From assembly GCA_013141065.1 (NCBI GenBank), contig JABFRR010000012.1, positions 28,530 through 92,529 on the forward strand: a DNA stretch of 64,000 nt, given 5' to 3'. Shown here one piece after another: positions 1 through 8,949 of the stretch. The number at the start of each line of letters is the position of its first letter. The stretch's first letter is position 1. The position numbers were made by a program, and so were the translations under genes. The notes under the pieces were generated by a model. It had not been told where the DNA came from, did not search any database, and worked only from the letters and a program-made list of their open reading frames with translations. Source of the stretch: Bacteriovoracaceae bacterium (GTDB lineage Bacteria > Bdellovibrionota > Bacteriovoracia > Bacteriovoracales > Bacteriovoracaceae).

Positions 1-880
1 ATTTTGCATCATCTGATTTTGGAATTGCGTTAGCAGCTGCATCCATTGCATCTTCTAATTCACCCATCTTTAAGTTAAGTTCTTTACTTGAAATTCGTGG
101 TAGTAAATAAAGTTCAGCATAGATTTTTGCCAAAACATTTTGTATCTGTGGGATTTTTGCTAAAGCCACGTCGCAGCCCTTCACAGGATCTTTTTCTTCA
201 GTTTCTGTACAGGCTTCAGAAGTGCCTTCAGGTGACTCAGTAACAACGCATCTTTTCACTAATTTTTTTCTATCGCAAGCTTCTTGGGCGACTTTTATTG
301 AATTAACAAATCCTTTTTCAATTAACTTTTCTTTATAGGTTGTTAAATTTTTGAGGTTCTCTTCTTCATTTTTTTCAATGGACTTTAAAGCTGCCAAAAT
401 TAAATTTTCTCTTAGTGGCATTCTTCCAGTTTTCGCCACTTGCTCAGAGCTTCCATCATTAAAATAATTACTTCCAGCTATGCTATCGATACTTACATTG
501 ACCAAGTCGATTTGAATTTGAATAGCCTCTATTTGCAATTCTTTTGATTTGCCATTCGCGATTTCGTTCATTCTCGCTTTCAATATTTCGACACGGTTAT
601 TTAAAATAAGGTCTCGAGTAATTTCACCGGCCGAATATGTTTTGATTTCAGAAAACCAGTTTTCTAAAGAACCGGGAATAGCCTTACCCGCTGGTTTACA
701 TGACTTCGCCCCTATTTCAGAAGCACCATACAAGAGAGAGATGAGCTTATAGTTTGTTTTAGCATACTTAGCTTCGTTAAATTTAAATCGATCTGGATTA
801 AGATTTACACCGTTTACTTGCGCATGAATCTGCATTGAAGAAAGTGACAAGGATAACATTATAGTCAGAAGTTGTTTCAT
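1..880 (-). CDS. Secreted protein of unknown function, paralog A (3' end outside window)
   Basis: An open frame runs leftward from an ATG at 880 to the window edge without a stop, giving at least 293 codons. The start is preceded by AGGTGGGG on the minus strand. The first 21 residues (MKQLLTIMLSLSLSSMQIHA) are a clear signal peptide, so the product is exported. The mature part is helical and charged. It aligns by eye with the protein encoded rightward from 1203: ISLLYGASEIGAKSCKPAG here against ASLLWGSQEIGAKLCEPTG there, and a shared IEAIQIQI/VETIQIQL block. I do not recognise the family. The two genes are divergently arranged around a 322-base gap, so they look like an inverted duplication. 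A Cys-rich loop (CVVTESPEGTSEACTETEE) may form disulfides. Confidence 0.8.
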   Translation of the reverse strand, partial: MKQLLTIMLSLSLSSMQIHAQVNGVNLNPDRFKFNEAKYAKTNYKLISLLYGASEIGAKSCKPAGKAIPGSLENWFSEIKTYSAGEITRDLILNNRVEILKARMNEIANGKSKELQIEAIQIQIDLVNVSIDSIAGSNYFNDGSSEQVAKTGRMPLRENLILAALKSIEKNEEENLKNLTTYKEKLIEKGFVNSIKVAQEACDRKKLVKRCVVTESPEGTSEACTETEEKDPVKGCDVALAKIPQIQNVLAKIYAELYLLPRISSKELNLKMGELEDAMDAAANAIPKSDDAK

Positions 881-1202
881 GTGTGCCCCACCTATTAAAT
901 ATATATTTATAGAGTTTAAGGGCTTTTACTTTATTTCAGCATAAATAATATAATGAGGGCACTTTTGGCCACTTATCAATCACGTTTTCAATGTCTTGGC
1001 ATTAAAATTTACTCGATTAATCGTCTCAGCTTAGGCACTGGCTTCCACTTCGCCTTACCACTCTAACAACCTTCAAATACTTGAAGTTTTTAGATTGATG
1101 TCATCAATAGTACTTATTTTGCTTCTTTAAAAAACTAACATACTGGATAATAATCAAAAGTACATTAGCAATTTATTTACATACCTATTTTGGAGAAAAT
1201 GA
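881..1202. other. Intergenic region between the divergent paralogs
   Basis: No gene was found in these 322 bases on either strand. The region must hold both divergent promoters. It contains one small dyad, CTTCAA-ATAC-TTGAAG (1071-1086), that could be an operator, and a GGAG Shine-Dalgarno at 1192-1195 placed 7 bases before the ATG at 1203. I could not assign -35/-10 elements with confidence. Confidence 0.5.
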
Positions 1203-3906
1203 ATGTTTTCAATTAACAAAAAGATACTGCTATTAAGCCTTATCATTTTTAGTACTCAAAACTCTTGGGCCTAAGTTGTTCAAAATAATAGTTTGATAAT
1301 AGATGATAGTAAATCTGCTTTTGCTTCAAAGAATTTTGAACTTGCAAGTCTTCTCTGGGGCTCTCAAGAAATAGGAGCAAAGCTTTGTGAACCAACCGGA
1401 GAAGAATTACCTCCTTCAATGAAACAATGGTTAGATGCCGTTGAAATATACCTAAAGAGTGAAAAAAAACGAGACCAAGTAATCAATATTGGTATTGATA
1501 AATTAAATAAACGTATATTAGATTTAAAAACAACGAATAAACCTTATAATCTTCAAGTTGAAACCATACAAATACAACTTTCTTCTTATCAACTTTCAAT
1601 TGATAGTCTGAGAAAAAGAATCGAACTTCGTACGACCCTTCGCCAGGAAATTGGCAAGATACTAAAAAAATCAGCTAATGAAGATAAAATTTGGAAAAAT
1701 ACTTTCAATAAAAATTTTCTAAAATCAGGTCTTGATGCCAGTTTAAATGTCGCTAAAAATGCTTGCGCTGTTAAGCCAGAACCTGTTGCTGGTTGTGACG
1801 AAGCCATCACTCAAATCAATCAAATTTATAATGAATCAGCAAAAGAATATTTTGAGCTCTACAACAAGGAATCAATTGCCAGTAAAGATCAAAATGACCA
1901 AATGGAAAAATTAGAAGAAAAGATGATAGAACAAATCAAGGCGATCCCTGTCAGTCCAGAAAAAGGATACAACTGGCATAAAGCGATGACGGCCGGTATT
2001 GAAAAAATGATTGATGTTCGAATGAGTAGTGGCTTTTCTTGTCCTCTATTAAAAGTTGAAAATAAAGACACAAAAGAAAGTAAAGAACTTAAGATTACAG
2101 AAAATGCCATGATGTTTTTAAAGGCGCTAGGTATAACCGAAGAGCTTTTAAATTTAGAAGAAAAAGCAAAAGAAAAGGAGTTGAAAAATTATTGGATTGA
2201 AGCTGATTTACTTATTGGTCAGTCAAATCACCGAAATGATTTCTTTAAAAAAATTCAATCCCTTCTGTCAAAACTTAATAAAATAGACTTCGAAAAAGTT
2301 GATGAGATTAGTCTCAATATGACAAAACTCACGAAACAACTTGTCGCAACTTATGACCAATTATCGAGCCAGGCTACAGTGGAAGAGCAGTGTGGAACAG
2401 CTCCGCTTAGTCCTCCAGGTGGTTATATTGTTTGTCCGAGTAGTACAAACTCAGCTTGGTGTGACACTGATAGCCCTGCGAGAAGTGCATATGATAGTTA
2501 CAATTCATGCGTAAAAGAAGTCAAAACAAAAAATGATCGCATTACGGCAATAGGAAAATTAAGTGAAAGTTTGAAAAAAGATCCTAACTTTGTTGGAGTT
2601 GAATTAGTTAGCTCACCTACGGGATCAAGCTGGATGGCGAAAGTTAAAAACCCAGATGGAACTTATAAATACGTCCCATTAAATTATGATGCAGCAAAAT
2701 CTGAAGATCCTTGTGCATCTGGAACATTTCAAGCAGGCCCTGCCAATTGTGCGACAAAACCAGGAGCAACTGCCACGGCTCCAACTCCAGCGAAACCTCT
2801 CGAGGCATGTAAGCCAGACGCTAATGGTGTAGTTGTTGGCCCATGTACTTCTTCTGACGGCAAAACCACTCCAGCTCCAACATCTAGTCCACCCGCAGGT
2901 GGCGGTGGGAGGCGGCGGCGGCGGTGGCGGTGGATCAAGCTCTGCACCAAGCTCAAGTGCACCAGCGGCTCCTAAGCCAGCGACTCCGCCTGCAACAACA
3001 CCACCGAAACCAAGCGCTGAAGAGTTAGCTGAAATTGAATATAAAAAACAATTCAATGCGGAAGAATTAAAAATTTATGGAGAACTTCCTACAAAAACAA
3101 ATTTTAGATTAGCTGCTCAAGCCCAGCCACACACAGAATTAAAATTTTCTGAAAAAGGCACTTCAATTGATTTTTGTACAAAATCGGCTACTGGAAAAAC
3201 AAATTGTATAAAAAATGATGGCGCACTTGATGGCCGAGCATTTATTTCAAATAAGCTTGATGAAAAGGCTGCACGAGCTAAATTTCATAGAGTGAGCTTT
3301 GAATTCACTTCTCAAAATTATTTTAAACTCAATCCTGTAGGACATTTTATGCTTGGGCTTCGTGGATCATGGGAACTTGAAAAAGATAAAGAAAAAGCCA
3401 AAAGCAATATGGGAGACGCTAACGGACGTGGAGTTATTTGGGGTAACATTGCCAACATCAAAGAAAATGAGGGAAATCCTAAGTGTAAAGACGGTGCAAT
3501 GGAGATAAAAAGTTACTCGAAAGATGCTTTTGCATTAGGGATTGCAACGAGAAAAGAAATGCTTTTTACCGAGTCATGTTCTGATGGATTAATCAAAGAC
3601 GGACAAACTTATAGAGTAGAAGTTGATGTTTTAAAATCTCGCCACATTTTCTACCGTTTGTACGACAAGGCCGGAGTTTTAATCTATAAAACCTATGTTC
3701 AAGACCAGGAAAATAGCCGTATAGATCCACAGCTCACGGGATGGTTTATTGGACATGTTTTTGATCTTCAATCTGATAACTTAGATAATGATAACGACGG
3801 AAAAATTGATAACGAAACGGCCAACTGGACAATGACAATTAAAAACTTAAAGGTTTTTAGTGCTACCCAGTTGAAAGCCGATAAGTCGACTACGGTCGAC
3901 GAGTAA
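1203..3906 (+). pseudogene. Secreted protein of unknown function, paralog B, with in-frame stop and frameshift
   Basis: The gene should start at ATG 1203 (GGAG seven bases upstream) with signal peptide MFSINKKILLLSLIIFSTQNSWA. The next codon, 1272-1274, is TAA. The same frame then stays open to 2975. Paralog A has Ala-Gln-Val at this point, so CAA to TAA is the likely change. Near residue 568, in a Gly-rich linker, an extra G in GGG at 2907-2909 puts the true continuation (GGG...SSSAPSSSAPAAP, then a Pro/Thr linker) in the next frame, which runs to 3906. Repaired, the protein would be about 900 residues: a helical domain shared with paralog A, a Pro/Gly linker and a C-terminal beta-rich domain. 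That domain has a DNDNDGKIDNE calcium-loop-like motif near its end. Apart from two lesions the frame is clean, so inactivation is recent, or the lesions are recoded or sequencing errors. The 3' end overlaps the convergent gene by 17 bases. Confidence 0.7.
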
Positions 3907-4684
3907 ACCATGGAATAAAAACTGATGTTCGGCGCTGATAAGCACGGTATTCATCTCCCCTGCTTTTCAGCGCCTGTTCTTCAGAAGGCGGTACACCCGT
4001 CACTTTGAGAAGTAAAAAAAGTATAGTCAAAGCGGTGTAGATTCCCCAATAAGCTCCACTACCGGCCATGACTAAGAAAAATCCCCACCATATATTGCTT
4101 TCAAAAAAATAATTGGGATGCCTTGAATATTTCCATAAACCAATATTACAGGTTCGCCCTAATGAAGGATTCACTTTTGAGATTTTTTTAAAATGACTCA
4201 TTTGTGCATCCGAAATTGATTCTCCAATGAGTGAGATGGCCCATATCAATACTCCTATTGCTTCAACTATTCCCAACTGACTGTCTTGATTTTTAAAAAC
4301 AAAAATAAATGGAAGTGTAAGAACTGAAACACTTAGTGCTTGCATCATGAAAAATAAAAAAAATCTAAATTTATAATTGTTACCGTAGTCGAGACGTAAA
4401 TTTTGATACCTAGTATCTTCTATTGGATGATGTCCATAAATTCTTCTAGTTAAAAAATAGCCAAGCCTCAAACTCCAAAGTCCAACAATGATGAGTGTGA
4501 TAAGGGAGCGTACTTGATTCCCATTAGTTAAAGAAAAAAATATCGAGCCATGTAATAGAAAGCTAAACGACCAGACGGCATCGACAATTCCATAATTATT
4601 GATTCGTACGGCCCAAAGCCACGTGAGGCCCATAACAATTGTAGTCGTTATGAGTGCAATACTAAAAAGAGTTAGCCATTCCAT
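3890..4684 (-). CDS. DUF1295 / steroid 5-alpha-reductase-like membrane protein
   Basis: A 264-residue, largely hydrophobic protein with about six membrane segments. The C-terminal block GLWKYSRHPNYFFESNIWWG is the signature of DUF1295 and related isoprenylcysteine-methyltransferase/5-alpha-reductase-like proteins. Members probably act on a lipid in the inner membrane with a nucleotide or SAM cofactor; the reaction is not established. It is the third gene of a minus-strand set with a DUF2062 protein (13-base overlap) and a cyclopropane-synthase-like methyltransferase. DUF1295 genes often sit beside cfa-like genes, so a role in fatty-acyl modification is the natural guess. The family call is firm; the function is open. 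Confidence 0.75.
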   Translation of the reverse strand: MEWLTLFSIALITTTIVMGLTWLWAVRINNYGIVDAVWSFSFLLHGSIFFSLTNGNQVRSLITLIIVGLWSLRLGYFLTRRIYGHHPIEDTRYQNLRLDYGNNYKFRFFLFFMMQALSVSVLTLPFIFVFKNQDSQLGIVEAIGVLIWAISLIGESISDAQMSHFKKISKVNPSLGRTCNIGLWKYSRHPNYFFESNIWWGFFLVMAGSGAYWGIYTALTILFLLLKVTGVPPSEEQALKSRGDEYRAYQRRTSVFIPWFTRRP

Positions 4685-5133
4685 TTTTGAACTCCTTTTA
4701 ACTTATAAATAAATTTAACAACGAGAGGACGCAACAAGAAAAATAATATGATAGATCCAATTATCCATAGGAAAATTGCATAAAGAGCAATCAAACCATA
4801 CAATCTAAAAAACTCTAAAAAATTTTCATTAAATTTCTTTAGAATAAAATCAGGACGAATGGGAACGTCTCCAACATTAAAAATCAAACTTACGACCTTT
4901 ATATAAACTGGAATCATTAGCAGTTGAACTGGATAAAACAAATAATTTACGGCCTGTATGACAACTTGATTGAGTTTAAAAAAATAGCCAGACAAAAATG
5001 CCAAAGCGGTTGTGGCACCTAATAATGGAAAAACTCCTACAAGTGCACCGGCAATAACGGCATCAGTCAGTTTTTCTGGACTTACTCCCGTTTTCAATTG
5101 ATCAACTAATACATTTTTTATTTTTTTAAACAT
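4672..5133 (-). CDS. DUF2062 family membrane protein
   Basis: A 153-residue protein with three or four hydrophobic segments. The stretch AGALVGVFPLLGATTALAFL followed by NQVVIQAVNYLFYPVQ matches DUF2062, a family of small inner-membrane proteins with a conserved G-x-F-P/W-G turn. No enzymatic residues are evident. It overlaps both neighbours: its start lies inside the end of the methyltransferase gene (5126-5133) and its end overlaps the DUF1295 start. Translation of the three is therefore probably coupled. The role is unknown; context points to membrane lipid metabolism. Confidence 0.7.
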   Translation of the reverse strand: MFKKIKNVLVDQLKTGVSPEKLTDAVIAGALVGVFPLLGATTALAFLSGYFFKLNQVVIQAVNYLFYPVQLLMIPVYIKVVSLIFNVGDVPIRPDFILKKFNENFLEFFRLYGLIALYAIFLWIIGSIILFFLLRPLVVKFIYKLKGVQKWNG

Positions 5134-6190
5134 CGGTGGATTTTTCCAACAAATAATGAGTGACTCCCCACTCTGATCCGTTCTTGTATTTAAACAATTC
5201 CGAACATGCCATGAAAAACATTCTCCAGCGATTTAACCAGATAACTGCAACATCTTCACCATAGCATTTTTTGAATAAATGAAGAACTTGCTCTTTATTT
5301 TTGTCAGTATTTTCTAGCCAAGCTTCTAGTGTTTTACTGTAATGAATACCATTCCAGTCCCATTTTTGTGAAACGACAAAGTCCTTATTAAACTCATCAA
5401 AGAGGTTTCTAGAAGGCATTTGTCCGCCAGAAAAGAAATATCGTCCCATCCAATTATCCTCACCTTCATTTTCAAAAAAATAAGGTGTCGATTTATGAGT
5501 AAAAACATGGATAAAAAACTTCCCTTCTGGTTTAACAAAAGGAGCAATATACTTAAAAAACAACTCGTAATTCCTTAGGTGTTCCATCATTTCAATACTC
5601 ATTACACGGTCAAAGTTCTCATCACCGAATTCGTAACTTTCTTTTAATGCCAAATTTCTTGTGAGAACAGTTAAGTTTGAAAGTCCTCGTTTTTGAGCTT
5701 CATTATCAATGTATTTTTTTTGGGTTTTAGAGTTTGAAACTGAAACTATGGATGATTTGGGAAAACGCTTTGCTAATTCTAAGGACAATGATCCCCAACC
5801 ACAGCCGAGCTCTAAAATCCTCATTCCGTTTTTAATCTGAGCATGTTCAATTGAAAGATCAAGGGATTTTTGTTCAGCCTCTTCGAGAGTATTGGTTGAA
5901 AGATCCCAAAAACATGAACTGTATTTTTTGTGAAGTCCTAAGCTTAAATCATAAAACTCTGTTGGTACTTCATAATGTTGAGCATTCGCCTCATTAGTCA
6001 TTATTGCCAAAGGAGATGATTTAAGTTTTTCTACATAATTATGAATATAATTCGAATCTATAGTTACATTGTATTGGCTTTCTTTTAACCTATCAGCTAA
6101 GAGCTTTCTCATCCCTAGGCGAGTAATAAAATCTGGCATCAAACCACTTTCAATTAAATTCGTAAAATTTTTAACGACTAAATCAACCAT
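5126..6190 (-). CDS. Cyclopropane-fatty-acyl-phospholipid synthase-like SAM methyltransferase
   Basis: A 354-residue soluble enzyme of the CMAS/Cfa superfamily. The SAM-binding motif LELGCGWGSLSLELAKRFP lies near residue 126. It is preceded by the family pattern NEANAQHYEVPTEFYDL, which is the Cfa-type NxxHYD/N-xx-FY region in variant form, and followed by the SIEMMEHLRNYE post-motif. Classical Cfa transfers a methylene from SAM onto unsaturated phospholipid acyl chains. This branch also includes coclaurine N-methyltransferase-like proteins, so the exact substrate is uncertain. The start has GAGGTGAG just upstream. It heads the operon with DUF2062 and DUF1295 genes, which supports a lipid substrate. 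Confidence 0.75.
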   Translation of the reverse strand: MVDLVVKNFTNLIESGLMPDFITRLGMRKLLADRLKESQYNVTIDSNYIHNYVEKLKSSPLAIMTNEANAQHYEVPTEFYDLSLGLHKKYSSCFWDLSTNTLEEAEQKSLDLSIEHAQIKNGMRILELGCGWGSLSLELAKRFPKSSIVSVSNSKTQKKYIDNEAQKRGLSNLTVLTRNLALKESYEFGDENFDRVMSIEMMEHLRNYELFFKYIAPFVKPEGKFFIHVFTHKSTPYFFENEGEDNWMGRYFFSGGQMPSRNLFDEFNKDFVVSQKWDWNGIHYSKTLEAWLENTDKNKEQVLHLFKKCYGEDVAVIWLNRWRMFFMACSELFKYKNGSEWGVTHYLLEKSTDV

Positions 6191-6295
6191 AACTCACCTC
6201 TATCACTTATTTTTAAAATGATGATTTAGTATAGAGTTAGGTTCTTCTTAGCTCAATTTAAATTAAGAATCTAAAGAAATAAAATTATTAGACAA

Positions 6296-6952
6296 TTAAT
6301 AAACAACTTCTTGCACTCTTGGAATTGCACTCATGAATTCAAAGCGATGAGAGCTGTCTTGGATAAAGACTCCTGATAATTTAGAAGTTCTCGTCATTGA
6401 AGTAACATCTTTAATACCACGAGTTTTTACGCATGCATGCATTGCATCTGTGACCACGGCCACATTTTGTGTTTCTAGAATCGTCACTAGCGCTTGATGA
6501 ATTTGCAAAGTTAATCTTTCTTGAATTTGAGGTCTTTTGGCAAAATAATCAACAATTCTATTGAGCTTTGAAAGGCCTAGTACTTTCTTATTAGGAATAT
6601 AAGCTATATGTGTTTTACCAATAATCGGAACAAAATGGTGTTCACAGTGTGAGTTAGTAACAATATTCACTTCTATCACAGAATGGTCATAGTCGAATTT
6701 ATTTTCAACGAGTGTTATTTTAGGAAAACTTGCAGTTTCTAGTCCGTAGAAAACTTCATCAACATACATTTTAGCAACACGCAAAGGTGTTTCCTTTAAT
6801 GAATCATCACTAAGATCAAGACCGAGAGTTTCCATGATCTCTGTAAAAAGGTGCGCAATTTTATCCTTTTTTTCCTTGGGAGATAGATTATTTTCTTTAA
6901 AAGGTGTCGGTGTTACTTTTGAAAGGACAGCTTTTGGATCAATCATAGTCAT
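6296..6952 (-). CDS. folE: GTP cyclohydrolase I
   Basis: A 218-residue enzyme converting GTP to 7,8-dihydroneopterin triphosphate, the first step to folate, biopterin-type cofactors and queuosine. Zinc and catalytic residues are visible: CEHHFVP near residue 118, HIAYIPNKKVLGLSKLNRIVD, then HACVKTRGI with the second zinc Cys. The length matches the family and the start has AAAGGA seven bases upstream. The PTPS-family gene ends 11 bases before this start and shares its strand, so the two are probably co-transcribed in the order PTPS then folE. With phhA (about 33 kb) and a pterin dehydratase (about 49 kb) in the same window, a tetrahydropterin role is plausible besides folate or queuosine. Confidence 0.95.
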   Translation of the reverse strand: MTMIDPKAVLSKVTPTPFKENNLSPKEKKDKIAHLFTEIMETLGLDLSDDSLKETPLRVAKMYVDEVFYGLETASFPKITLVENKFDYDHSVIEVNIVTNSHCEHHFVPIIGKTHIAYIPNKKVLGLSKLNRIVDYFAKRPQIQERLTLQIHQALVTILETQNVAVVTDAMHACVKTRGIKDVTSMTRTSKLSGVFIQDSSHRFEFMSAIPRVQEVVY

Positions 6953-6962
6953 ACAATATCCT

Positions 6963-7418
6963 TTAAATTGGATTGGCGTTTAATCGCTCTTGTTCAAATA
7001 ACCCGGAGTTTTTTTCATTCTCACGAGTTTCCACTCGAAAACACCAAACTCTCCCTTGGGTTTTCAAGTCTAAATATTCATTCATTTTTCCGTGGAGAAA
7101 TTCTGAAGTTCCTTCCATACCAACATTATCTAAGACTCGAAGTTTAACTATGCCTTTCGCATCCATATCTCTAAAAAGGGGAAGTTCTGGATCATCACTA
7201 TTTATCAAAAAGCTATGGTCAAAATAGTCATCTAGAAATATTTTAAAATCCTTAAACCCACCAAAATCCATGACCCAATTTTTATGATCTAAGTTCAAAG
7301 CCTTAAACCAAAAAGTAAATTCTCTTGAATAACCATGTATGAAACGGCAATGCCCTTCATCTTTCCATTGGCGGTGAGTGCAGGGATAACCTATAAATTT
7401 TTTCGTTGAAATATACAT
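6963..7418 (-). CDS. 6-pyruvoyl-tetrahydropterin / 6-carboxytetrahydropterin synthase family protein
   Basis: A 151-residue protein of the PTPS/QueD fold. PCTHRQW (first zinc His), HCRFIHGYSREF (catalytic Cys and second His), FDHSFLI and GMEGTSEF (catalytic Asp-His and Glu) are all present. The usual HGH zinc motif reads HGY, so the third canonical zinc His is a Tyr. I believe this HGYSR form belongs to a recognised PTPS-like subgroup in some proteobacteria, but its reaction is not known to me. It lies directly upstream of folE, so it probably uses dihydroneopterin triphosphate. It may make 6-carboxy- or 6-pyruvoyl-tetrahydropterin. Confidence 0.75.
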   Translation of the reverse strand: MYISTKKFIGYPCTHRQWKDEGHCRFIHGYSREFTFWFKALNLDHKNWVMDFGGFKDFKIFLDDYFDHSFLINSDDPELPLFRDMDAKGIVKLRVLDNVGMEGTSEFLHGKMNEYLDLKTQGRVWCFRVETRENEKNSGLFEQERLNANPI

Positions 7419-7438
7419 TGTCAGGCCTCTACTTTTTC

Positions 7439-8329
7439 TTAAAATTCAAGAGCTTGATAAGTACCATCAAAATTGATGACATACAATAGACCGTGAATTT
7501 TCAACTCATTTGTAAAGCTCTTGCCAAGGTGGCTGGCCTCCATCAGGGCATCAAGAAGCTGTCTTTGGTCGTCAATCTTCCATATCCCGAGGAAATTTCG
7601 CTCAGTGGTGGTCAAGCATCCAGAGCTTGGAACTAAGGGAAAAAATGAACTCAAAGGGTTTTTATTGACCCGTCCGCTTCCATGAATACGAAAAAGGCTA
7701 CGTCCTAAAGTATTAGCAATGGAAGCTTGTTGCCACCATCGATGCTCTTTGAAGCTTTTTTGGGGATCTTTGGGTAGATATTCTAACAGTTGAGAATCGT
7801 CTATAAAGTGAATTTTAAGACGTCTATTTTTTCCAAATTCATATTGATGATTGCATTCAGGCATGACTGAATTTATTTGGTAAATTCCCGTTGGGGTTGA
7901 TCCATTCGTGTGACAAAAGTTCAATCCTCGACTTGATAATCCCAGTGTCCGAATTGACCAAATATTATTTTTTTTGTCTCTAAAAAATGATCCATCCTTC
8001 ATTCGAATAAGAAGTTTTCCAGCTTGCTTTCTGTCAGGATTCATCAAGGCAAAAACTGTAAGTTGATTATTTTTAAAATTGAGAATTTTTTGTAGCTCTC
8101 TGTGCCCTAATGAATTTGATTTGAGGGAATTTAAATACGAATAGAAGTCTTGCTCAAACTTTTTAATCAACTTATCTTTGAATGCCATTGGAAAAAAATC
8201 AATAAAGTTAAAGAGTTGAAGGATTTGTTTTTTTGATAGAACGCTCAAATCAAGACCTAAAAGATAGGCACTTAAACTATTATTTAAAGTATGAAAGAGT
8301 AGTGCTTCTTCGAATGAAAGACTCCCCAT
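7439..8329 (-). CDS. L,D-transpeptidase (YkuD)-like protein
   Basis: A 296-residue protein. The C-terminal half carries the YkuD hallmarks in order: a STPTGIYQI strand motif near residue 145, FRIHGSGR near 213, and SSGCLT with the catalytic-type Cys near 236. Such enzymes cross-link or edit peptidoglycan through a Cys acyl-enzyme. The N-terminal 110 residues are helical and unrecognised. No signal peptide is visible at the chosen ATG and the Shine-Dalgarno is weak, so either the true start lies elsewhere or export is by another route. In predatory Bdellovibrio, L,D-transpeptidases remodel prey and self walls. Whether this one does is inference. Confidence 0.65.
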   Translation of the reverse strand: MGSLSFEEALLFHTLNNSLSAYLLGLDLSVLSKKQILQLFNFIDFFPMAFKDKLIKKFEQDFYSYLNSLKSNSLGHRELQKILNFKNNQLTVFALMNPDRKQAGKLLIRMKDGSFFRDKKNNIWSIRTLGLSSRGLNFCHTNGSTPTGIYQINSVMPECNHQYEFGKNRRLKIHFIDDSQLLEYLPKDPQKSFKEHRWWQQASIANTLGRSLFRIHGSGRVNKNPLSSFFPLVPSSGCLTTTERNFLGIWKIDDQRQLLDALMEASHLGKSFTNELKIHGLLYVINFDGTYQALEF

Positions 8330-8427
8330 TCTATTGATTGGGGGAGTTTATAAGAATAATTTTTTTTATTTCCAAATAAGTACGGTAAATAAGTTTTTAA
8401 ATAACTCATCAGTTGAACAAAAGTCTT

Positions 8428-8910
8428 TTAGTGATGGTGTCCACCTGTCCCATGAACATGTCCGTGGGCCAATTCTTCAGTACTTGCTTCACGAATTTCT
8501 TTAATAGTAACATCAAAGTGAAGCTCAACGCCTGCCAGTGGATGATTTCCATCTACTGTGACATTTTCTCCATCAATCTTCGTGACACTGACAACTAATT
8601 CACCTTGCTCAGTATCAACTTCAAATTGCATACCAATTTCTAGTGCTTCAGTTGATTCAAATTGAGTGCGAGGAACTTCTTGGCAAAGAGAATCATTTCT
8701 TTCGCCGTATCCATCTTTAGGCTCAATTTTAACTTTTATGTTATCACCGGCTTTCTTTCCTTCTAGTTCTTTTTCAAGACCTGGAATCAAGTTGCCAATA
8801 CCTTGGATATAATAAAGCGGGCCGTTGCTTTCAGAAGAATCGATAATTGCACCTTTTGCATCGGTTAGTTTATAGTCGATCGCAACGACTTTGTTTTTTT
8901 CAACTTGCAT
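8428..8910 (-). CDS. slyD: SlyD-like FKBP-type peptidyl-prolyl isomerase
   Basis: A 160-residue cytoplasmic folding factor. The FKBP domain starts at residue 5 (VVAIDYKLTDAKGAIIDSS), continues through GLEKELEGKKAGD, and contains the inserted IF/chaperone domain typical of SlyD (PKDGYGERND to the NHPLAG motif). The tail HGHVHGTGGHHH is His-rich and should bind nickel or zinc, as in E. coli SlyD. The next gene on the strand, about 40 bases upstream of this start, is a cyclophilin, so two unrelated isomerase types sit side by side. A nickel-delivery role is possible, but no nickel enzyme is in the window. Confidence 0.9.
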   Translation of the reverse strand: MQVEKNKVVAIDYKLTDAKGAIIDSSESNGPLYYIQGIGNLIPGLEKELEGKKAGDNIKVKIEPKDGYGERNDSLCQEVPRTQFESTEALEIGMQFEVDTEQGELVVSVTKIDGENVTVDGNHPLAGVELHFDVTIKEIREASTEELAHGHVHGTGGHHH

Positions 8911-8949
8911 AAAATCCTCGTAAATAATTTTTTGTTGCGCCCTAACCTA

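Noticed and set aside
2679..3056. Open frames on the minus strand across the Gly/Pro linker of paralog B (Pro-rich readings)
   Set aside because: They arise from the GC-rich repeat and lie opposite a frame with clear coding sense; no Shine-Dalgarno or homology.
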